DNA of 24,922 bases from Candidatus Omnitrophica bacterium UBA5776 (lineage in GTDB: Bacteria; Omnitrophota; Gorgyraeia; Gygaellales; Profunditerraquicolaceae): assembly GCA_002418595.1 (NCBI GenBank), contig DIEK01000119.1, positions 1-24,922 of the forward strand, written 5' to 3'. Shown here piece after piece: positions 21,829 through 24,922 of the stretch. The notes under the pieces were generated by a model, which searched no databases, had not been told where the DNA came from, and saw only the letters and a list, made by a program, of their open reading frames with translations. Every line of letters starts with the position of its first letter. Position 1 is the stretch's first letter. The translations under genes and the position numbers were made by a program.

Positions 21829-22438
21829 ATCCTGCCGCATGCTTCAGCAATAAATAACCGCCGATAAGCATGATGAGAAAAACCACGGAAAAGATATCAA
21901 AATATTTCTCGACCGTCTTCTGGATCCCGGCCCCAAATATCCTGATGGACCCGGAGACCATGAAAAATCTCCCGGCCCTGCCGACCAGGGAAGCGCACAC
22001 CAGCACCGGCAGGGATATTCTGAAGACCCCGGCGGAAATAGTTATCGCTTTGTAAGGTATGGGAGTAAAGGCGGCGGTAAAAACGGTAAAAAAAGCGTTC
22101 TCGCCGTATTTCCTGCCGATAACCGATATCACTTCCCGCAGATTATAAGTATTTATGATCCATTTCCCGATAGTCTCGTATAAAAAGAACCCGATAGAAT
22201 ATCCCAGAAGAGCGCCCAGGACCGATCCCGCTGTGCATATACAGGCATATTTCAACCATTTCTCCCTCTTGGCCGCGGTCATCGCCACCAGCAGGACGTC
22301 CGGGGGAACCGGAAAAACCGAACTCTCTATGAACGCCACCCCGAAAAGCGCCCGAGGCGCGTGCGGCGAACCGGACTGCCGCAGCGTCCAGTTATACATT
22401 CTTCTCAGCCAGTAAAAAGGAGAAATCTTTCTTAACAT
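21827..22438 (-). CDS. VTT-domain (YqaA/DedA-like) membrane protein
   Basis: The 203-residue membrane protein has the VTT/SNARE-associated pattern: VAFIESSVFPVPPDVLLVAM (34-53), a glycine-rich GSVLGALLGYSIGFFLYE (71-88) and FTVFTAAFTPIPYKAITISAGV (117-138). A hydrophobic C-terminal helix precedes the end. The PVPPDV motif and the lack of a longer N-terminus place it with YqaA-type members rather than full DedA. DedA-superfamily proteins act in lipid-carrier transport or membrane homeostasis; a precise role here is unknown. It lies downstream of the trehalose genes on the same strand. Confidence 0.88.
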   Translation of the reverse strand: MLRKISPFYWLRRMYNWTLRQSGSPHAPRALFGVAFIESSVFPVPPDVLLVAMTAAKREKWLKYACICTAGSVLGALLGYSIGFFLYETIGKWIINTYNLREVISVIGRKYGENAFFTVFTAAFTPIPYKAITISAGVFRISLPVLVCASLVGRAGRFFMVSGSIRIFGAGIQKTVEKYFDIFSVVFLIMLIGGYLLLKHAAG

Positions 22439-22449
22439 ATTTTTTAGCG

Positions 22450-22554
22450 TTATTGATTCCGCTCAGCCAGTGTATTATCCTCTATTCGGCCTAAAAGTCC
22501 AGCAAAAGCCGTGATCACAAGGCCGCCTATCATCCCCTGTGGTCCGTTCATCAT
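22450..22554 (-). CDS. Possible 34-residue membrane peptide
   Basis: In the 137-bp gap between the trehalose synthase and VTT genes a minus frame opens with two ATG codons and encodes a short peptide with a glycine-rich hydrophobic stretch (GMIGGLVITAFAGLLG, about 7-22) and a charged tail. It is co-oriented with its neighbours. There is no clear ribosome-binding site and no family I recognise, so it may be chance. Confidence 0.22.
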   Translation of the reverse strand: MMNGPQGMIGGLVITAFAGLLGRIEDNTLAERNQ

Positions 22555-22575
22555 TCGGCCGGACGATCTTTTAAA

Positions 22576-23787
22576 CTATATTCTGATCACATCTCCGCTG
22601 GTGTACAACGAAACGAAAAGCAGCAGATAATTCCTCAAATGCGTGGTGAGGAGAAAGTTGTTGCGGACGTGCCGGCGGCCGTTCTCGCCGAGCCCGGCGG
22701 CGTAAGCCGGATTTCCGAGCAGTTGTTTCAAGGCGAAAGCCGCCCCGTCTATTGAATGACACAAGAGTCCCGAATAACGATGTTTTATCTGCAGAGGTAT
22801 CCCGCCGACCCCTGAAGCCACCACGGGCTTGCCTTTCCATAGCGCCTCGGTAACCGTCAAACCGAACCCTTCCTTGAGCGACTTCTGCATGATCACCGTG
22901 GAGCCTCTTTGCAGGGCGTTTATCTCGAGATCGTTCTGCTTCATCAGCAATATGTGTATATCGGGATCTCCCTGCGCCTTTTCTCTGACTTCAGAAAGGA
23001 CCGACATACCTTCCGGGTCGTCGGAAGCGGTGCCTCCGGCAAGCACGAGCCGGCAGTCGGCGTGCTTGCGCGCCAGACGGAAGGCTTCGATCACCCCTAC
23101 CGGATCCTTCAGGCGGTCGAAACGCGATATCTGGGTGATCACCGGCTTATCGCGCGGGATACCGTATTTATCCATCACCCGCTTGACGGTCTCATCCGGC
23201 AGTTCCCGGTTTTTGTCGCTTAAGGGATCTATAGAAGGAGAAATAAGAAACTGCCTGATGGGAAGCCGCATGGAGAAAGAAGGCGCCGAAAAAACTGCGG
23301 AGTCGTAACGCGGGATGAAATCCATGAGAAAATCCCAAACCCTGCGCGAAGGATTGGAAACGTCGATATGACAGCGCCAGAGCCACTTGTTCCCGGATTT
23401 CTTCTCCACAAGCATTATCGGCTGGGGGTCGTGGACGAAAACGATGTCCGCGCCGGTATCCATTTCCTGCGCGTTCTTCCTGCCGGTCTCGCGGAATATC
23501 TCAAAATCGGCGGCGGTCACTTCTTCCGGTCTGCCGTGCAGCGCGTTGTGGAATTTCTTGGTCACTTCGAAAAACTGCTCTCCGCCCTTTATCACGTCCC
23601 AGCGGGTATCGACCCCTACCTCCTTAAGCAGAGGGACCATCCGGTTCAATATCTCGGCCACCCCGCCTCCCACGGCGGTCGAATTAACATGCTGTATTCT
23701 TTTACCTCGCAGCCTTTCCGCCAGGATATTGAGGTCGTCCACTGCCGCCTGTCCCACTACCGGTATATAATCCTTCAGCTCCGACAT
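22576..23787 (-). CDS. treT: Trehalose synthase, TreT-type GT4 glycosyltransferase
   Basis: The 403-residue GT-B glycosyltransferase matches trehalose glycosyltransferring synthases, which join glucose and an NDP-glucose to give trehalose. Family signatures are HVNSTAVGGGVAEILNRMVP (33-52), FFEVTKKFHNALHG (72-85), VHDPQPIML (118-126) and CHIDVSNPS (139-147). The C-terminal domain has ISRFDRLKDPVGVIEAF (220-236) and the GT4 E-x7-E motif EGFGLTVTE (306-314). ADP-glucose made by GlgC is a plausible donor. It overlaps the DUF5752 gene by 13 bp, downstream of otsB. Confidence 0.9.
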   Translation of the reverse strand: MSELKDYIPVVGQAAVDDLNILAERLRGKRIQHVNSTAVGGGVAEILNRMVPLLKEVGVDTRWDVIKGGEQFFEVTKKFHNALHGRPEEVTAADFEIFRETGRKNAQEMDTGADIVFVHDPQPIMLVEKKSGNKWLWRCHIDVSNPSRRVWDFLMDFIPRYDSAVFSAPSFSMRLPIRQFLISPSIDPLSDKNRELPDETVKRVMDKYGIPRDKPVITQISRFDRLKDPVGVIEAFRLARKHADCRLVLAGGTASDDPEGMSVLSEVREKAQGDPDIHILLMKQNDLEINALQRGSTVIMQKSLKEGFGLTVTEALWKGKPVVASGVGGIPLQIKHRYSGLLCHSIDGAAFALKQLLGNPAYAAGLGENGRRHVRNNFLLTTHLRNYLLLFVSLYTSGDVIRI

Positions 23788-24458
23788 AGACAGCCTATCC
23801 TTTTCTCCACTATAGACACTATGCTGTTTTTTAGTCCATCAAGGCTCTGGATATAAGGATCGAGCCTGGATATCAATCCGGCGGTTGCCTCATCGCCCAG
23901 GGAAAGCCTTATCCAGCTGGAAAAATCGTTGTCGTTATGGTCAAGCCTCAGTTTCGCCTCTATAAAGTGAAAATATATGCAGTCCACGCTCACCTGCTTC
24001 AATATGTCCAGGAATTCTTTCAGCGTGTAAGCCTGCCTACCGAGTGAATAGATGAAACTCACCGATTTGATAAAATGGAACTCCTCCCCCTCGCCGGAAA
24101 ACCGGAATTGGGCAAGCGGCGATTCTTTCAGATGCCCTTCTATCACGGAAACGATGGCCGCTCTTATTTCGTGTATGGAAGAGAACTGCACGGTGTCTAT
24201 CGCCGCCAGTTTTTCCCCCAGTCTGACGTCCCCGACGGCCGAGGAGACCCAATAAGCGAAATCGTTCAAAGGTTCTGAGACGAAGGCGTCGTGCTGCTGC
24301 AGAAAACTGTGCGTGTGATGATAAATGGCCGCGCCCGTAGCCTCTTTGATCAGACCGAGCAGCTGCGGGATGGTCGCGGCCTTCAAACCGGTCAATTCCG
24401 GCAAATTAAGACGCGAAAAGAAAACGAAAGGTTCCGCCGCCCTCTTTAGCTCCGGCAT
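23775..24458 (-). CDS. DUF5752 family protein of the trehalose locus
   Basis: This 227-residue soluble protein appears to belong to DUF5752, which is regularly found beside trehalose synthase and trehalose-phosphatase genes. It begins with AAEPFVFFSRLNLPELTGLKA (7-27), then AIYHHTHSFLQQHD (44-57) and NDFAYWVSSAVGDVRLGEKL (65-84), and has a second similar stretch NDFSSWIRLSLGDEATAGLI (178-197). The protein may therefore be an internal duplication of a ligand-binding module. No catalytic motif is evident. Its start overlaps otsB by 13 bp and its end overlaps treT by 13 bp, so the three products are probably made in fixed proportion. Confidence 0.75.
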   Translation of the reverse strand: MPELKRAAEPFVFFSRLNLPELTGLKAATIPQLLGLIKEATGAAIYHHTHSFLQQHDAFVSEPLNDFAYWVSSAVGDVRLGEKLAAIDTVQFSSIHEIRAAIVSVIEGHLKESPLAQFRFSGEGEEFHFIKSVSFIYSLGRQAYTLKEFLDILKQVSVDCIYFHFIEAKLRLDHNDNDFSSWIRLSLGDEATAGLISRLDPYIQSLDGLKNSIVSIVEKRIGCLCRS

Positions 24459-24922
24459 ATGCTTTCCTCCCTGAGCGCGAGTAATTCCCGCAGAAAAAGA
24501 ACAGCCTCCCGCGGCGAATTCAGATAATATCCGGCCGCCGAAGCGCGTTTAGCGCCCACGTAAACGGTTATTCCCCGGTGTTTGAGCGCGCGGAAGGCGT
24601 CCTCGTCGGTCCTGTCGTCTCCCAAATAAAGCGAAGTTACATCTCCGGCGCCGCGCAATATCTCTTTAACGGCCGTGCCTTTATTATGCCTGCCCGGCGG
24701 CAATATCTCCAGAACTTTTTTGCCTTTTTTAACGGCGGCCGCGCCTTCGTCTACGGACCGGGCGACCGCGCCCCGAAAGACCTTCTTCGCCAGCGACGTC
24801 CCTCGCTTATCCGCCAGCCGGAAATGCAGCGCCAGAGATATACGTTTGTCTTCGCAGACGATCCCCTTGATTCCTTTCACTCCGGCGGTGATCCTCCTCT
24901 TTATGCCGGACAATACCGCCCG
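24446..24922 (-). CDS. otsB: Trehalose-6-phosphate phosphatase, C-terminal 158 residues (cut by window edge)
   Basis: The frame is open to the window edge, so the true start lies outside; a TTG at 24913 is not taken as the start. Visible HAD-phosphatase features are GIVCEDKRISLALHFR (substrate-cap strand with the family EDK), the catalytic Lys region HNKGTAVKEIL and the metal-binding YLGDDRTDEDAF. The protein then ends with the usual VYVG and SPREAVLFLRELL segments. The enzyme converts trehalose-6-phosphate to trehalose. Presence beside treT suggests either two trehalose routes or a phosphatase working with an upstream OtsA outside the window. Confidence 0.9.
   Translation of the reverse strand, partial: RAVLSGIKRRITAGVKGIKGIVCEDKRISLALHFRLADKRGTSLAKKVFRGAVARSVDEGAAAVKKGKKVLEILPPGRHNKGTAVKEILRGAGDVTSLYLGDDRTDEDAFRALKHRGITVYVGAKRASAAGYYLNSPREAVLFLRELLALREESICRS

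Overview
The window looks like a chromosomal segment of a candidate-phylum bacterium. The closest overall impression is Omnitrophota (PVC-related), from gene content and the style of its dispersed hairpin repeats; this is an inference, not a measured placement. Almost everything is read from the minus strand; tatD, tcdA and a decayed insertion sequence are the plus-strand exceptions.

Layout. 1-3011 (minus): marC, glgC, an N-acetylglutamate-synthase-like acetyltransferase and the start of an acyl-CoA dehydrogenase, tightly packed. 3012-7283 is an accessory island: a HigBA-like toxin-antitoxin pair (COG4679/COG5606 type), a 32-codon relic of a type II secretion/pilus F protein, a small membrane protein behind a strong intrinsic terminator, a 780-bp gene-free stretch filled with inverted repeats (one about 223 bp long), and a three-gene HipBST-type toxin-antitoxin operon with a structured leader. 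Both TA promoters share one design: a good sigma70 promoter whose 17-bp spacer holds the palindromic operator.

7284-14768 (minus) reads as one long operon: pgk, tpiA, secG, then an oligopeptide-type ABC importer (binding protein, two permeases, two ATPases). An intrinsic-terminator hairpin lies inside the signal-peptide codons of the binding protein, and a second hairpin separates the binding protein from the permeases. This suggests stepwise lowering of expression along the operon.

14978-18559 (minus) encodes a 1193-residue secreted protein: an N-terminal unknown region, about eleven helical repeats of 37-52 residues, and a C-terminal domain with the His/Cys pattern of clan CD (caspase/gingipain-like) peptidases. 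Its upstream region holds a terminator-like hairpin, a weak promoter and a perfect 14-bp palindrome identical to a classical LacI/CcpA-type operator. This is the best candidate for an undescribed system here.

19037-19827 is an internally deleted IS1182-like element with recognisable terminal inverted repeats. A 23-bp sequence abutting it also occurs once next to the 3' end of the large gene. 19904-21371 (plus) holds overlapping tatD and tcdA, converging on a small DUF3568 lipoprotein gene. 21827-22438 is a VTT/YqaA membrane protein. 22576-24922 (minus) is a trehalose locus: otsB (cut by the window edge), a DUF5752 protein and a TreT-type trehalose synthase, joined by two near-identical 13-bp overlaps. 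GlgC could supply ADP-glucose to TreT, linking the two ends of the window metabolically.
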